Assembly (NCBI RefSeq): GCF_038900095.1
Contig: NZ_JBBMQQ010000003.1
Coordinates: 558,001-622,000 of the forward strand
DNA length: 64,000 nucleotides
DNA from: Hoeflea sp038900095
Lineage (GTDB): Bacteria; Pseudomonadota; Alphaproteobacteria; Rhizobiales; Rhizobiaceae
Direction of reading: 5' to 3'
The notes beneath the pieces are model-generated. The model had not been told where the DNA came from. It saw only the letters and a program-made list of their open reading frames with translations, and did not search any database. A program made the position numbers and the translations under genes. Positions 49,062 to 60,803 of this stretch are shown piece by piece (the first letter of the stretch is position 1; the number at the start of each line of letters is the position of its first letter).

Positions 49062-49579
49062 GCCTCCTCGACAAGATATGGCCCGCCGCCGACCGAATCG
49101 CGCGACGACATCACCACGAAACGGCTAACATCAAAAGGCAGGGTGCAGAAATCACCGCGTCCGCCGAGATATTTGACCACATCGGCGACCCGTGCATTGC
49201 GCAGCCGGGCAAGCGTTACATGCGGCGAGAAGCGGCGCGGATCAGGGGCGAGGCCGTGACGCTGGCAGATCCGCTCGATTTCTGCCTGCAATGCCATGAG
49301 TTCCGGCGAGGGCGAGACGCCGGCCCAGATGGAATGGGGCTTCTTCGATCCGAACGATCCCATGCCGGAAAGCGTCAGGGAAAAGGAGGGCCGGTCGATC
49401 CGGTCGAAGGCCGCGATCAGTTCGTCGGCGGTATGGCAATCAATGTCGCCGATAAAGCGCAGGGTGATGTGGTAATTCTCGCCCCGCATCCAGCGGGCGC
49501 CGGGCAATCCGCCGCGCAGGAGGGAGAGGGACAAGGCCGCCTCCCGGGGAACTTCGAGTGCGGTAAAAAGTCTGGGCAT
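48989..49579 (-). CDS. thpR: RNA 2',3'-cyclic phosphodiesterase
   Basis: A 196-residue 2H-phosphoesterase. The two catalytic motifs are HITL at 37-40 (NYHITLRFIGD) and HVTL at 120-123 (FSPHVTLARL). The family opens 2',3'-cyclic phosphates and can ligate RNA in vitro; in vivo role in bacteria is unclear. The gene converges on and overlaps the phosphatase gene. The ATG at 49579 is used. Confidence 0.93.
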   Translation of the reverse strand: MPRLFTALEVPREAALSLSLLRGGLPGARWMRGENYHITLRFIGDIDCHTADELIAAFDRIDRPSFSLTLSGMGSFGSKKPHSIWAGVSPSPELMALQAEIERICQRHGLAPDPRRFSPHVTLARLRNARVADVVKYLGGRGDFCTLPFDVSRFVVMSSRDSVGGGPYLVEEAYPLGWRNSLPSLETSSLQPSRNN

Positions 49580-49673
49580 TGGTCGTCCCCCGAATCACCG
49601 TTTCATCCAAACGAATCACGGCACAGACGACAGGGCAAGCGGCTAGATTTCACATTTCGGACGGCAGGCGGTG

Positions 49674-50315
49674 TTATTCGGCCTGGATGTCGGCGATGAA
49701 TCGCTCCGCCGCCGGAATGAAATTCTCCACCATCACGTTGATTCCACTGGCGTTTGGATGCATGCCGTCGGTCAGCTGCAAGTCCGGGTTGCCGGTTACC
49801 CCGTCGAGAAAGAACGGATACAGCGTCAGGCCGTATTTGATGGCGAGGTCGGGATAGATCGCGTTGAAGCTGGCTTCATAGTCCCCCCCCATGTTGGGCG
49901 GGGCGAGCATGCCGGCAAGCAGGATCGGAATGCCGCGCTGCTGAAGCCGAACGATCATGGCCTCCAGATTCTCGCGGGTTTTCTCCGGCGGCAGTCCGCG
50001 CAGGGCGTCATTGGCGCCGAGTTCGAGAATGACGCCGTCGACACCATCTGGAATTGACCAGTCGAGTCGCGCCAGGCCGCCGGATGTGGTGTCTCCGGAC
50101 ACCCCGGCATCGATGATCGTGACGTCGTGGCCGCGTTCACGCAACGCGGCCTCAAGACGGGCCGGAAACCCCTCGTCACCCTTGAGGTTGTAGGCCGCCA
50201 TCAGGCTGTCGCCGAAGCCGACAATCTTGATTTCGCCAGCATCAGAGGCATCGACAGGGGCGACGGCGACACCGAACGCGAGGCACAATGCAGTGATCAA
50301 GGCCTTAAAACGCAT
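49674..50315 (-). CDS. tesA: Periplasmic SGNH esterase TesA
   Basis: A 213-residue lipase/esterase (thioesterase I, arylesterase). A signal peptide (MRFKALITALCLAFGVAVA) is followed by the GDSL block with S37 (VGFGDSLMAAYN), the GxND block LELGANDALRG, and DGMHPN with the Asp-His pair. The ATG at 50315 is used. It is divergent from the ABC pair at 50412, exactly as tesA faces ybbA-ybbP in E. coli, so a functional link in the envelope is conserved. No terminator was identified. Confidence 0.93.
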   Translation of the reverse strand: MRFKALITALCLAFGVAVAPVDASDAGEIKIVGFGDSLMAAYNLKGDEGFPARLEAALRERGHDVTIIDAGVSGDTTSGGLARLDWSIPDGVDGVILELGANDALRGLPPEKTRENLEAMIVRLQQRGIPILLAGMLAPPNMGGDYEASFNAIYPDLAIKYGLTLYPFFLDGVTGNPDLQLTDGMHPNASGINVMVENFIPAAERFIADIQAE

Positions 50316-50411
50316 GGGGTAAACCTTTAAAACACATGGCATGGCTCCTAAGTGCTCGACATCAGCCGGTTCAAGCCCGACCGCTTCCTTTCCATATAGG
50401 ATGTTCAGCCC

Positions 50412-51131
50412 GTGTCTCAATCCATAGCCAAACCCATTGTCACTTTGCGCCAGGCCAATCTGACGCTCGGCAACGGGGCCTCTTCCGTGCACGTGCTCAA
50501 GGGCATCGATATCGATATCAACCAGGGTGAATCGGTCGGCATCGTCGGGCCATCGGGATCGGGCAAATCAACGCTTCTGATGGTGATTGCCGGGCTTGAA
50601 CGGCTTGATTCGGGCGAAGTGCATGTTGCCGGTCAGGCGCTGCATACTTTGAGCGAGGACGCGGTCGCTGCCGTGCGCGGGCGCTCGATCGGCATCGTGT
50701 TCCAGTCCTTTCACCTCATTCCCAACATGACGGCGCTGGAAAATGTCGCCGTGCCGCTGGAGCTTGCCGGCAAGGCGAACGCCTTCGAGCGTGCGCGCGA
50801 AGAACTGATTGCGGTCGGCCTGGGCGAGCGCCTGACCCATTATCCGGGGCAATTGTCGGGTGGCGAGCAGCAGCGCGTGGCAATCGCGCGGGCGCTGGCG
50901 CCGGATCCGGTGCTGATCGTGGCGGATGAGCCGACGGGCAATCTCGACGGTGAAACCGGTCGGCAGATCGCCGATCTGTTGTTTGCCAAGCAGGCCGAGC
51001 GCGGCACCACGCTGCTGCTGGTCACCCATGATCCGGTTCTGGCGGAACGCTGCGAACGGCAGATCTCGGTGCGATCTGGCCGGATTGTTGCCGGTGACGA
51101 AGAGCAAGCTGCCGCCAAGGTGATCGCCTGA
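50412..51131 (+). CDS. ABC transporter ATP-binding protein, YbbA/LolD-like
   Basis: A 239-residue ATPase. Walker A is GPSGSGKS at 46-53, the signature LSGGEQQ at 148-154 and Walker B VLIVADEPTGNLD. It belongs to the LolD/MacB-like group whose partners are FtsX-like permeases. It starts at GTG 50412 and its stop codon overlaps the ATG of the permease gene by one base. Substrate is not known; YbbAP has been linked to hydrophobic or lipid-related release together with TesA. Confidence 0.92.
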   Translation: MSQSIAKPIVTLRQANLTLGNGASSVHVLKGIDIDINQGESVGIVGPSGSGKSTLLMVIAGLERLDSGEVHVAGQALHTLSEDAVAAVRGRSIGIVFQSFHLIPNMTALENVAVPLELAGKANAFERAREELIAVGLGERLTHYPGQLSGGEQQRVAIARALAPDPVLIVADEPTGNLDGETGRQIADLLFAKQAERGTTLLLVTHDPVLAERCERQISVRSGRIVAGDEEQAAAKVIA

Positions 51132-53704
51132 TGGCGTCGGCGGCGGATAATACCGGGGCAAACGGGCTGCGGCTCGGGCTGGCGGCACGGCTGGCGCTGC
51201 GCGAACTGCGCGGCGGGCTGTCCGGGTTCTACATCTTTCTTGCCTGCGTGGCGCTTGGCACCGGCGCAATCGCCGGGGTCAACTCGGTCTCGCAGATGAT
51301 GACCGGCTCGATTGCGTCGGAAGGGCAGACGATTCTTGGCGGCGACATCCGGTTTGAAAGTGACAACCAGGACATCGGCGATGGCGAACGGGCCTATGTC
51401 GAAGGGCTTGGAGATGTTTCGGCCGGCGCCAACATGCGGACGATGGCACGCAAGCCGGACGGCTCGGACCAGTCGCTGGTCGAATTGCGCGCGGTGGATG
51501 ATGCCTACCCGCTCTATGGCGGTTTCGAGACCATTCCGGCGATGCCGATCGAGGAAATGTTTGCCGAAACCAATGGTGTCTATGGCGCCGCGGTGGCGCA
51601 GATCTTTCTCGACCGGCTGGGATTGAGCGTTGGCGACACCGTTCTGGTCGGCGAGGCAAACCTCGAGATTCGCGGTGTCATCGCCGCAGAACCCGATTCG
51701 CTATCGGAAGGTTTTGGATTTGCGCCGCGGCTGATGATGTCGCGTGCCGCACTGGATGCGGCCGGGCTGATCCGGCCGGGCAGCCTGGTGGAATACAGCT
51801 ACCGGGTGCGCCTTGCTGACGGAGCAAGCGCCAAGGATCTTGCCGCCCTGCGGGAGGATGCCACCAGCCGCTTTCCCGATGCCGGCTGGTCGATCCGCAC
51901 CAGCCAGAACGCGGCACCGTCGCTGACCCGCAATATCGAGCGGTTCTCGCAGTTCCTGACCCTGGTCGGGCTGACGGCGCTGATCGTCGGCGGCGTCGGC
52001 ATCGCCAATTCGGTGCGGGCCTGGCTGGAAGGCAAGCGCGGCGTCATCGCCACGCTCAAATGCGTCGGCGCGCCTGCCAAATTGGTGGTCGCCATCTATC
52101 TGATCCAGGTGATGCTGATTGCCGGGTTCGGCGTGGCGCTGGGGCTGGCTCTCGGGGCGGCGACGCCGTTCCTGGCCGCAGGCGCCCTGACCGGTATCAT
52201 TCCCATCGCGGTCTCGGCCTCGTTCTATCCCGCGTCGCTGGCGATCGCGGCCGGCTTCGGGCTGATGACGGCGTTTGCCTTCGCGGTGCTGCCGCTTGGC
52301 CGGGCCGGCGAGGTTCCGGCAACCGCCCTTTTCCGGCAACAGGGATTTGAGGCAAGCGCGTTGCCGCGCTGGCCCTATCTGCTGATTGCCGCGCTGACGC
52401 TTGCGTCACTGGGCGTGGCTGCGATCTGGTTTGCCGATGACCGGCGGATTGCCAGCGTGTTTGTCGCAGCGGTAATCGCGGCTTTCGTGGTGTTGCGGCT
52501 TGTCGGCTACGGGGTGCAGCTGATCGCACGAAAATGGCCGACCGTGCGCTCGACCCCGCTGCGGCTGGCGATCGGCAACATCCACCGGCCCGGCGCATTG
52601 ACGCCGTCGGTGGTGCTGTCGCTCGGCCTTGGGCTGGCGCTGCTGGTGACGCTGGCGCTGATCGATACCAATCTCAGGCGCGAATTGTCCGGCAATCTGC
52701 CTGAGCGCGCGCCGAATTTCTTCTTCGTCGACATCCAGGCAAACGAGATTGACGGGTTCGAGAAGGTGGTGTCGGAGCTGGCGCCGAACGGCAAGATCAT
52801 CAAGGTGCCGATGCTTCGCGGGCGGATCACCCAGCTCAAGGGCGAGGACGTCAACGCGGACAATGTGCCGGCGGAAGCGCAATGGGTGCTCAGGGGCGAC
52901 CGCGGGGTGACCTACGCCAAGAACCTGCCTGAAAATTCGCGGCTTGCCGAAGGAAAGTGGTGGGCGCCGGACTACGAGGGTGAGCCGCTGGTGTCATTTT
53001 CGGCCGAGGAAGCGCGCGAAATCGGCCTTGGCGTCGGCGATACGATTACGGTTTCCGTGCTTGGCCGCTCGATCACGGCACGGATTGCCAATCTGCGCGA
53101 GGTCGAATGGGAATCGCTGTCGATCAACTTCGTGATGGTGTTCTCGCCCAACACCTTCGCCGGCGCACCGCATTCATGGATGGCGACATTGTCGGATCCC
53201 GATGCGGATGCCGCGGTCGAGGGAGAGGTGTTGCGCGCCGTCACCCAGGCCTATCCGACAATCACCAGCGTGCGGGTCAAGGATGCGCTGGAACTGGCCA
53301 ACCGGCTGGTCGGCCAGATCGGTATCGCCATCCGCGCCGCGGCGCTGGTGGCGCTTGTGGCCTCGGTGCTGGTGCTCGCCGGTGCGCTGGCGGCGGGCAA
53401 CCGCTCGCGGATTCACGATGCGGTGGTGCTCAAGACACTTGGAGCCACACGGGCGACGCTGATCCGGGCCTATGTCTACGAATACGGCCTGCTGGGACTG
53501 GCAACAGCGGTGTTCGCGCTGGCCTTCGGCGGCGTGGCATCGTGGTTCGTGGTCAGCCGCATCATGACGCTGCCGTCGGAATTCATGCCCGATATCGCGC
53601 TTATGACGCTCGCAGGGGCGCTGGTTCTGACTGTCGGTATCGGATTGCTCGGTACATGGCGGGTGCTTGGCCAGAAGGCGGCGCCGGTTTTGCGCGAGCT
53701 TTAG
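51131..53704 (+). CDS. FtsX-family ABC permease, YbbP-like
   Basis: An 857-residue permease. It starts MASAADNTGANGLRLGLAAR, with a first membrane helix (FLACVALGTGAIAGVNSV), a long periplasmic domain, then clusters of hydrophobic helices. Two FtsX domains each include a GxxGxxNSV-type segment (GGVGIANSVRAWLEGKRG and the terminal ALAFGGVASWFVVSRIM). Length and layout match YbbP. It forms a transporter with the preceding ATPase and faces tesA in the typical arrangement. Confidence 0.9.
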   Translation: MASAADNTGANGLRLGLAARLALRELRGGLSGFYIFLACVALGTGAIAGVNSVSQMMTGSIASEGQTILGGDIRFESDNQDIGDGERAYVEGLGDVSAGANMRTMARKPDGSDQSLVELRAVDDAYPLYGGFETIPAMPIEEMFAETNGVYGAAVAQIFLDRLGLSVGDTVLVGEANLEIRGVIAAEPDSLSEGFGFAPRLMMSRAALDAAGLIRPGSLVEYSYRVRLADGASAKDLAALREDATSRFPDAGWSIRTSQNAAPSLTRNIERFSQFLTLVGLTALIVGGVGIANSVRAWLEGKRGVIATLKCVGAPAKLVVAIYLIQVMLIAGFGVALGLALGAATPFLAAGALTGIIPIAVSASFYPASLAIAAGFGLMTAFAFAVLPLGRAGEVPATALFRQQGFEASALPRWPYLLIAALTLASLGVAAIWFADDRRIASVFVAAVIAAFVVLRLVGYGVQLIARKWPTVRSTPLRLAIGNIHRPGALTPSVVLSLGLGLALLVTLALIDTNLRRELSGNLPERAPNFFFVDIQANEIDGFEKVVSELAPNGKIIKVPMLRGRITQLKGEDVNADNVPAEAQWVLRGDRGVTYAKNLPENSRLAEGKWWAPDYEGEPLVSFSAEEAREIGLGVGDTITVSVLGRSITARIANLREVEWESLSINFVMVFSPNTFAGAPHSWMATLSDPDADAAVEGEVLRAVTQAYPTITSVRVKDALELANRLVGQIGIAIRAAALVALVASVLVLAGALAAGNRSRIHDAVVLKTLGATRATLIRAYVYEYGLLGLATAVFALAFGGVASWFVVSRIMTLPSEFMPDIALMTLAGALVLTVGIGLLGTWRVLGQKAAPVLREL

Positions 53705-53809
53705 GGGCAGATTGACGCATTTATTAAGCAAACGCAGAGGTTTCCGTCCATCTTCTACGACGGAGGGTCTTGCCGTGGACATAGTTCATCCTCATATTGT
53801 GGACAGGCA

Positions 53810-53872
53810 TGCTGGAGCCCCGCAGCGGCGCCTGGGTCTTTGAGCCCGACACCGTAAACCTTACCGGGGCTT
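53810..53872 (+). ncRNA. Candidate ybhL-type leader RNA
   Basis: The leader just before the Bax-inhibitor gene folds on a closing stem AGCCCCG (53816-53822) with CGGGGCT (53865-53871) around an inner GGGTC-TTTG-AGCCC-like stem. Position and stem sequence resemble the ybhL motif reported upstream of homologous genes in alphaproteobacteria. Its ligand or function is not known. The match is from memory of the motif; a covariance search was not possible. Confidence 0.5.
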
Positions 53873-53886
53873 ATAAAGAGGAAAAC

Positions 53887-54663
53887 ATGGCTGACTTTCG
53901 CAATTCGAATGTCCGCGCAGCCAATGGCGCCTATGCAGGCACCGACATAGATGCAGGCCTCCGCGCCTACATGCTGCGCGTTTACAATCTCATGGCAATG
54001 GGCCTGGGTATCACCGGTGTCGCGGCCTACGCGATCGCAATGTTTGCGACCACCAATGATCCGGCCGCTGCCGTGGCAACGCTGGGCAATGGCAAGATGC
54101 TGACCGGCCTTGGTGCCGCGCTTTACGGTTCGCCGCTCAAATGGGTGGTGATGCTGGCGCCGCTGGGGATGGTGTTCTTCCTCAGCGCCCGCATCGAGAA
54201 GATGAGCGTTTCGGCTGCGCAGACCACCTTCTGGGTGTTTGCTGCACTGATGGGCATCTCGCTGTCGTCGATCTTCCTGGTCTACACCGGCGCATCGATC
54301 ACGCAGACCTTCTTCATCACCGCAGCTTCGTTTGGTGCGCTGTCGCTCTACGGCTACACCACCAAGAAGGACCTGTCGGCGATGGGTTCGTTCCTGATGA
54401 TGGGCCTGTTCGGCCTGATCATCGCGATGGTGGTCAACATCTTCCTGCAGTCGAGCGCGCTTCAGTTCGCGATCTCGGGCATTGGCGTGCTGATCTTTGC
54501 CGGTCTGACCGCCTATGACACGCAGCAGATCAAGTCGATGTATTATGAAGGCGACACCGACGCCACCGCCGGCCGCAAGGCGATCATGGGTGCGCTGCGT
54601 CTGTATCTCGACTTCATCAACCTGTTCATGTTCCTGCTGCAGTTCCTCGGCAACCGCGAGTAG
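53887..54663 (+). CDS. Bax inhibitor-1/YccA-family membrane protein
   Basis: A 258-residue protein with seven hydrophobic helices. MADFRNSNVRAANGAYAGTD and YMLRVYNLMAMGLGITGVAA start the family, and the C-terminal FAGLTAYDTQQIKSMYYEG carries the Asp-containing pore region of TMBIM proteins. These are calcium leak-type channels or protease modulators in bacteria. The ATG at 53887 has AAGAGGAAAAC upstream and follows a structured leader. A strong terminator lies 21 bases after the stop. Confidence 0.93.
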   Translation: MADFRNSNVRAANGAYAGTDIDAGLRAYMLRVYNLMAMGLGITGVAAYAIAMFATTNDPAAAVATLGNGKMLTGLGAALYGSPLKWVVMLAPLGMVFFLSARIEKMSVSAAQTTFWVFAALMGISLSSIFLVYTGASITQTFFITAASFGALSLYGYTTKKDLSAMGSFLMMGLFGLIIAMVVNIFLQSSALQFAISGIGVLIFAGLTAYDTQQIKSMYYEGDTDATAGRKAIMGALRLYLDFINLFMFLLQFLGNRE

Positions 54664-54683
54664 CAGCACCGGACTGAATTTGG

Positions 54684-54712
54684 AAAAGGCGGTCTTCGGG
54701 CCGCCTTTTTTG
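54684..54712 (+). terminator. Intrinsic terminator after the Bax-inhibitor gene
   Basis: AAAAGGCGG-TCTTCGGG-CCGCCTTTT followed by a T tract; a textbook terminator. Confidence 0.95.
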
Positions 54713-54768
54713 TTGGCCGGAAGCCGCGGCAGCGATAAACCGGTATCCTCACCCACCGGACCGGCCCC

Positions 54769-55320
54769 ATGATCATCCGCGACGCGACATCTGCCGATCT
54801 CACAGAGATCACCCGAATTTACGCCGACAGCGTTGTCAACGGCGTGGCCAGCTACGAGCTGGTGGCTCCGGACGAGGCCGAGATGGGGCGGCGTATGTCC
54901 GCGATTTCAGACAATGGCTATCCCTATCTGGTTGCCGAAGACGAGGCGGGCGCAATTCTGGGATACGCCTATGCCTCGGCCTTCCGGACCCGGCCGGCCT
55001 ACCGCTGGCTGGTGGAGGACTCGATCTATCTGGCGCCGGAAGCGCGCGGCAAAGGCGTCGGGCGGGCGCTGCTGGAAATCCTGATCGGCAAGTGCGAAGC
55101 CCTCGGCTTCCGGCAGATGATTGCGGTCATCGGCGGGGCGCATCCGGCCTCGATCGCCGTGCACCAGAAAGCTGGCTTCGTCAGTTCCGGGATGATTTCA
55201 GGCTCCGGCTACAAGCACGGGCGCTGGCTCGATACGGTTTTCATGCAAAGACCGCTCGGGCAGGGCAAGTCCACGGATCCCGACCCGGACGTCTATCCCG
55301 GCACATTGTTTGGCGGTTAG
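54769..55320 (+). CDS. GNAT acetyltransferase, phosphinothricin/MddA-like
   Basis: A 183-residue acetyltransferase. MIIRDATSADLTEITRIYAD and SVVNGVASYEL begin it, the acetyl-CoA loop is EARGKGVGRALLE, and VIGGAHPASIAVHQKAGF is the block shared with phosphinothricin and methionine-sulfone acetyltransferases. Substrate is uncertain. It starts at ATG 54769 and converges on the DUF2794 gene with stops six bases apart. Confidence 0.9.
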   Translation: MIIRDATSADLTEITRIYADSVVNGVASYELVAPDEAEMGRRMSAISDNGYPYLVAEDEAGAILGYAYASAFRTRPAYRWLVEDSIYLAPEARGKGVGRALLEILIGKCEALGFRQMIAVIGGAHPASIAVHQKAGFVSSGMISGSGYKHGRWLDTVFMQRPLGQGKSTDPDPDVYPGTLFGG

Positions 55321-55326
55321 GCGCTG

Positions 55327-55728
55327 TCAGCGCACCAGGCGCGGGGCCTTGTCGAAGTATTTCAGCACGATCTCGAGTTCGTGGCCGCGCTTGAGCACCA
55401 GGCCCGCGGCGGAAATGATGGCGAAAGCGCCTTGCTTGCGGGCCCGGGAGGGATCCTTCTCGATGCGGTAGAGCGGCACTTCACTGGCGCGGCGGAAGGC
55501 GGAAAAGACGGCCTTGTCGCGCAGGTGGTCGATGGCGTAGTCGCGCCAGTGGCCCTCGGCAACCATCCTCGAATAGACCTGAAGGATCCGGTCCAGCTCA
55601 CGGCGTTTGAATGTCACCGGCTCCGGCGTATTGCGGCGGCGAAGTTCAGCCAGGTCAACGGTTGTTGCTGATTTCTGTGGCTGGCCGCTCTGATTGCGGG
55701 GTGACGCGTAATCCGCTCCGTCAGCCAT
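55327..55728 (-). CDS. DUF2794 protein
   Basis: A 133-residue cytosolic protein. The block FKRRELDRILQVYSRMVAEG, then HWRDYAIDHLRDKAVFSAFR and LYRIEKDPSRARKQGAF, defines DUF2794, which is restricted to alphaproteobacteria and has no known function. Start ATG 55728. The first 40 residues are variable. It is divergent from the 470-base non-coding gap. Confidence 0.9.
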   Translation of the reverse strand: MADGADYASPRNQSGQPQKSATTVDLAELRRRNTPEPVTFKRRELDRILQVYSRMVAEGHWRDYAIDHLRDKAVFSAFRRASEVPLYRIEKDPSRARKQGAFAIISAAGLVLKRGHELEIVLKYFDKAPRLVR

Positions 55729-56198
55729 TATCGGGCCTGCAAATCAATAATCATGGCACCAGTGTGCCTGACACAATCACAAATTCAAGCTTCGATGACG
55801 AAATTCGCAGATACAGCCGGCCAGTTGCGTTCCGCATTGCAGCATCACGAAAGGCTTCAGGCGGTCGCGTTTGTTTACTCCACCGGGGCCGGAAAATGGT
55901 TTTGGACCCATTTGGGCCGTATTTCAGCCAAATCCTTGCCGGAATTGCCCACGATTATCTGATCGTTGCCTCAGACGGTTCGAACCGGGGACTTCGTTTT
56001 TTCAGCCCCCCAGCCCCTCGGAGTCCCCGGGACGGATCATCTCGAAAGCAAACGGGCCTTGTAACCGGAAACGGTTTTCAGGTCTGGCAGACAAGAGCGT
56101 CACAGGTCACTCCCCCCGTCCTGGACGAGAGGCAACAGCTTGATACACCTTGTATTAAACCGGCTTCGAGCCGGTCTTTTTTTGTCCGGAAAAGCGGA
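55729..56198. other. 470-base non-coding gap with hairpins, possible small RNA
   Basis: No supported gene lies here. The best plus-strand frame (55753-55962) has no ribosome binding site and no recognisable domain. A 12-base stem with one mismatch, CCGGGGACTTCG / CGGAGTCCCCGG, joins 55985-55996 to 56019-56030. A plus-strand intrinsic terminator stands at 56159-56183. Since the flanking genes are both on the minus strand, a plus-strand transcript such as a small RNA is the simplest reason for that terminator. Promoter position is not identified. Confidence 0.5.
56159..56183 (+). terminator. Intrinsic terminator inside the gap
   Basis: ACCGGCT-TCG-AGCCGGT followed by C and seven T residues on the plus strand. 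On the minus strand the tail is only TTTAAT, so it favours plus-strand transcripts, although it could also weakly stop transcripts of the gene ending at 56199. Confidence 0.85.
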
Positions 56199-56942
56199 TC
56201 AGATCCTGGCAGCGCCGAGAATGCGGCCGGGTGAGCCGTCCGGGCTTACCACTTGCAGAAGAATGGCGCAGCGGCGTCCGGGATGCGCGGAGATCACCGA
56301 TGAGGGCAGTTTCAGCTCAACCCGGTTGCCGTTCCACATGCCGACGGTTTCCATGTCGCGGACGCTGTGGCGGTAGGTGATGGTGCGTCCGGCATTTTCG
56401 CCGCGCTTGATCTTCACCGTATTGGCATCATCAAAATAGACCGCGACGATATCCGCCTTGCCCTCGCCGGGGCCGACGGAAATCCGCAGCTCGTCGGCAT
56501 GCATGATCGCCGTTACCTCGACCGTGAGACCCTCTCCAATCGAGGACAGCTTGTCCATGACCTTGCCGATTGCAGCGCCATCGGCGCCATTGACGTGATC
56601 TTCTCCATTGATGACGGCCTGCGGCGTGTAGACATTCTTGCGGCGCAGCGTGCGGGCGTAGCCATATTGCCGCTCGGTGCTTGCGGCGCTCGACAGCGTG
56701 TCGGACCAGCCGCGGTAGTTCCAGTAGTCAACGTGATAACCCAGGGCCAGCACATCGTCCTCTTCGGCCAGGCGCGCCAGTTCGGCGTCGGCTGGCGGGC
56801 AGGAGGAGCAGCCCTGGCTGGTGAACAGTTCCACCACACCTTTCAGATCGCCCGCCTGTGCGGCAGCCGGCGCCGCAAGCAGCGATGTTGCTGCTGCAAG
56901 GGCGGGAAGGGCAATCGCCAGGAAAAATGTGGGCGTCATCAT
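56199..56942 (-). CDS. DUF1223 secreted thioredoxin-like protein
   Basis: A 247-residue exported protein. A signal peptide (MMTPTFFLAIALPALAAATS, cleaved near AAQA) is followed by VVELFTSQGCSSCPPADAEL, the CxxC motif of DUF1223, and YHVDYWNYRGWSDTLSSAAS, then a beta-rich C-terminal domain. The CSSC pair suggests thiol redox activity in the periplasm, but no function has been shown that I know of. Start is one of two adjacent ATGs (56942 or 56939). Confidence 0.88.
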   Translation of the reverse strand: MMTPTFFLAIALPALAAATSLLAAPAAAQAGDLKGVVELFTSQGCSSCPPADAELARLAEEDDVLALGYHVDYWNYRGWSDTLSSAASTERQYGYARTLRRKNVYTPQAVINGEDHVNGADGAAIGKVMDKLSSIGEGLTVEVTAIMHADELRISVGPGEGKADIVAVYFDDANTVKIKRGENAGRTITYRHSVRDMETVGMWNGNRVELKLPSSVISAHPGRRCAILLQVVSPDGSPGRILGAARI

Positions 56943-57117
56943 AAGGGGCAATCCGTTCAGATCAGGGTGATACTCCGCGAGGTCATGCAATTGTGTAGCG
57001 CGGAGTGCCGTACACGTCCAAATCACATTCGATTGACCCCGTCACGCGGGATACTTCCCCGTGAGGCAAAGATCCGTCTCGAGGCCGTCACCGCCGGGAC
57101 ATGGCCTGTTGCCCAAC

Positions 57118-57146
57118 AAAAAAGGCCGGGCGCAATGCCCGGCCTT
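57118..57146 (-). terminator. Terminator of acnA
   Basis: On the minus strand AAGGCCGGGC-ATTGC-GCCCGGCCTT runs into TTTT, 27 bases beyond the acnA stop. Confidence 0.94.
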
Positions 57147-57172
57147 CTGTCTTGACTATGGCGATGCAGCTA

Positions 57173-59869
<2,697 letters not shown>

Positions 59870-60158
59870 CCCGCTTTCATTAGTTCAGCCGATTTTGAGG
59901 GCGAACTCCTTACACGCTGATTGCGTGACCAAGGATGCGGGTACGGTCATTTCCGCTGTCCGCCCGTGACGCTTGGGGCATCATGTTCGGCGCTAGATTG
60001 AATTCACGCCGACCGCTGGCGTGGTTGCGGGCGTTATAGATAATTTCGTAAGAACGTGCCAGATCAACCAATGTCCCATTTGAATGTTTTTTTGGGTGGT
60101 TAGTTTTTACTGAATGGGAGCGCCGGGCACCGCCTGGCGGCCCGGGATGCGGGGGCCG

Positions 60159-60803
60159 ATGCGGGCAGTAGCCACGAAACTGAAGGGACGGCGCGGCGAC
60201 AGCGTGCTGTTTGACGATGTGGGCTTCACGCTTGGCCGGGGCGAAGCGCTGGTCATCACCGGTCCCAACGGGTCCGGAAAATCGACCCTGCTTCGAATTC
60301 TGGCGGGATTGCTGGCTGCTGATTCGGGTACGTTTTCCCTGCATGGCGACGACGGGAGCGCGCTGCCGGTTTCCGAGTACAGTCACTATCTCGGCCACCG
60401 CAACGCGATGAAGCGGGAACTCAAGGTGTCCGAAAATCTCGCGTTCTGGAAAAGCTTCCAGCGCGGCGACAGCGGCGAAGGGCTGCCAATCGACGAGGCG
60501 ATCGACCAGGTCGGGCTTACCGGCGTGGCGCATCTGCCGTTCGGCTACCTCTCTGCGGGTCAGCAGCGGCGCATCGCGCTGGCGCGGCTGCTGGTCAGCC
60601 ACCGGCCGCTGTGGCTGCTGGATGAGCCGACGGCGGCGCTCGACAAGCGCTCGGACAAGCTGTTTGCCGATCTGGTGCGCGACCATCTGGCCGCGGGCGG
60701 GCTGGCGATTGCCGCCACGCACCAGCCGCTCGGGCTCGACACTGTCAGCTCGCTCGAACTGTCGGGCATTCACACCACGGTTTCGGGAGAGATCTGGGCA
60801 TGA
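60159..60803 (+). CDS. ccmA: Heme exporter ATPase CcmA
   Basis: A 214-residue ABC ATPase of the CcmABCD complex that releases heme-loaded CcmE for cytochrome c maturation. Walker A is GPNGSGKS at 35-42; the signature YLSAGQQRR and Walker B PLWLLDEPTAALD are present. I start at ATG 60159 with GGGGGCC just upstream; ATGs at 60114 and 60147 are in frame but lead into sequence unlike CcmA. The stop overlaps the ccmB start (ATGA). Confidence 0.93.
   Translation: MRAVATKLKGRRGDSVLFDDVGFTLGRGEALVITGPNGSGKSTLLRILAGLLAADSGTFSLHGDDGSALPVSEYSHYLGHRNAMKRELKVSENLAFWKSFQRGDSGEGLPIDEAIDQVGLTGVAHLPFGYLSAGQQRRIALARLLVSHRPLWLLDEPTAALDKRSDKLFADLVRDHLAAGGLAIAATHQPLGLDTVSSLELSGIHTTVSGEIWA

Noticed and set aside
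55753..55962. Possible 69-residue protein in the 470-base gap
   Set aside because: No ribosome binding site, no domain, and the local hairpins and terminator point to RNA instead. Not excluded entirely.
55975..55992. T-loop-like CGGTTCGAACCG resembling a tRNA piece
   Set aside because: It is a short palindrome; no acceptor stem, anticodon arm or CCA can be drawn on either strand.
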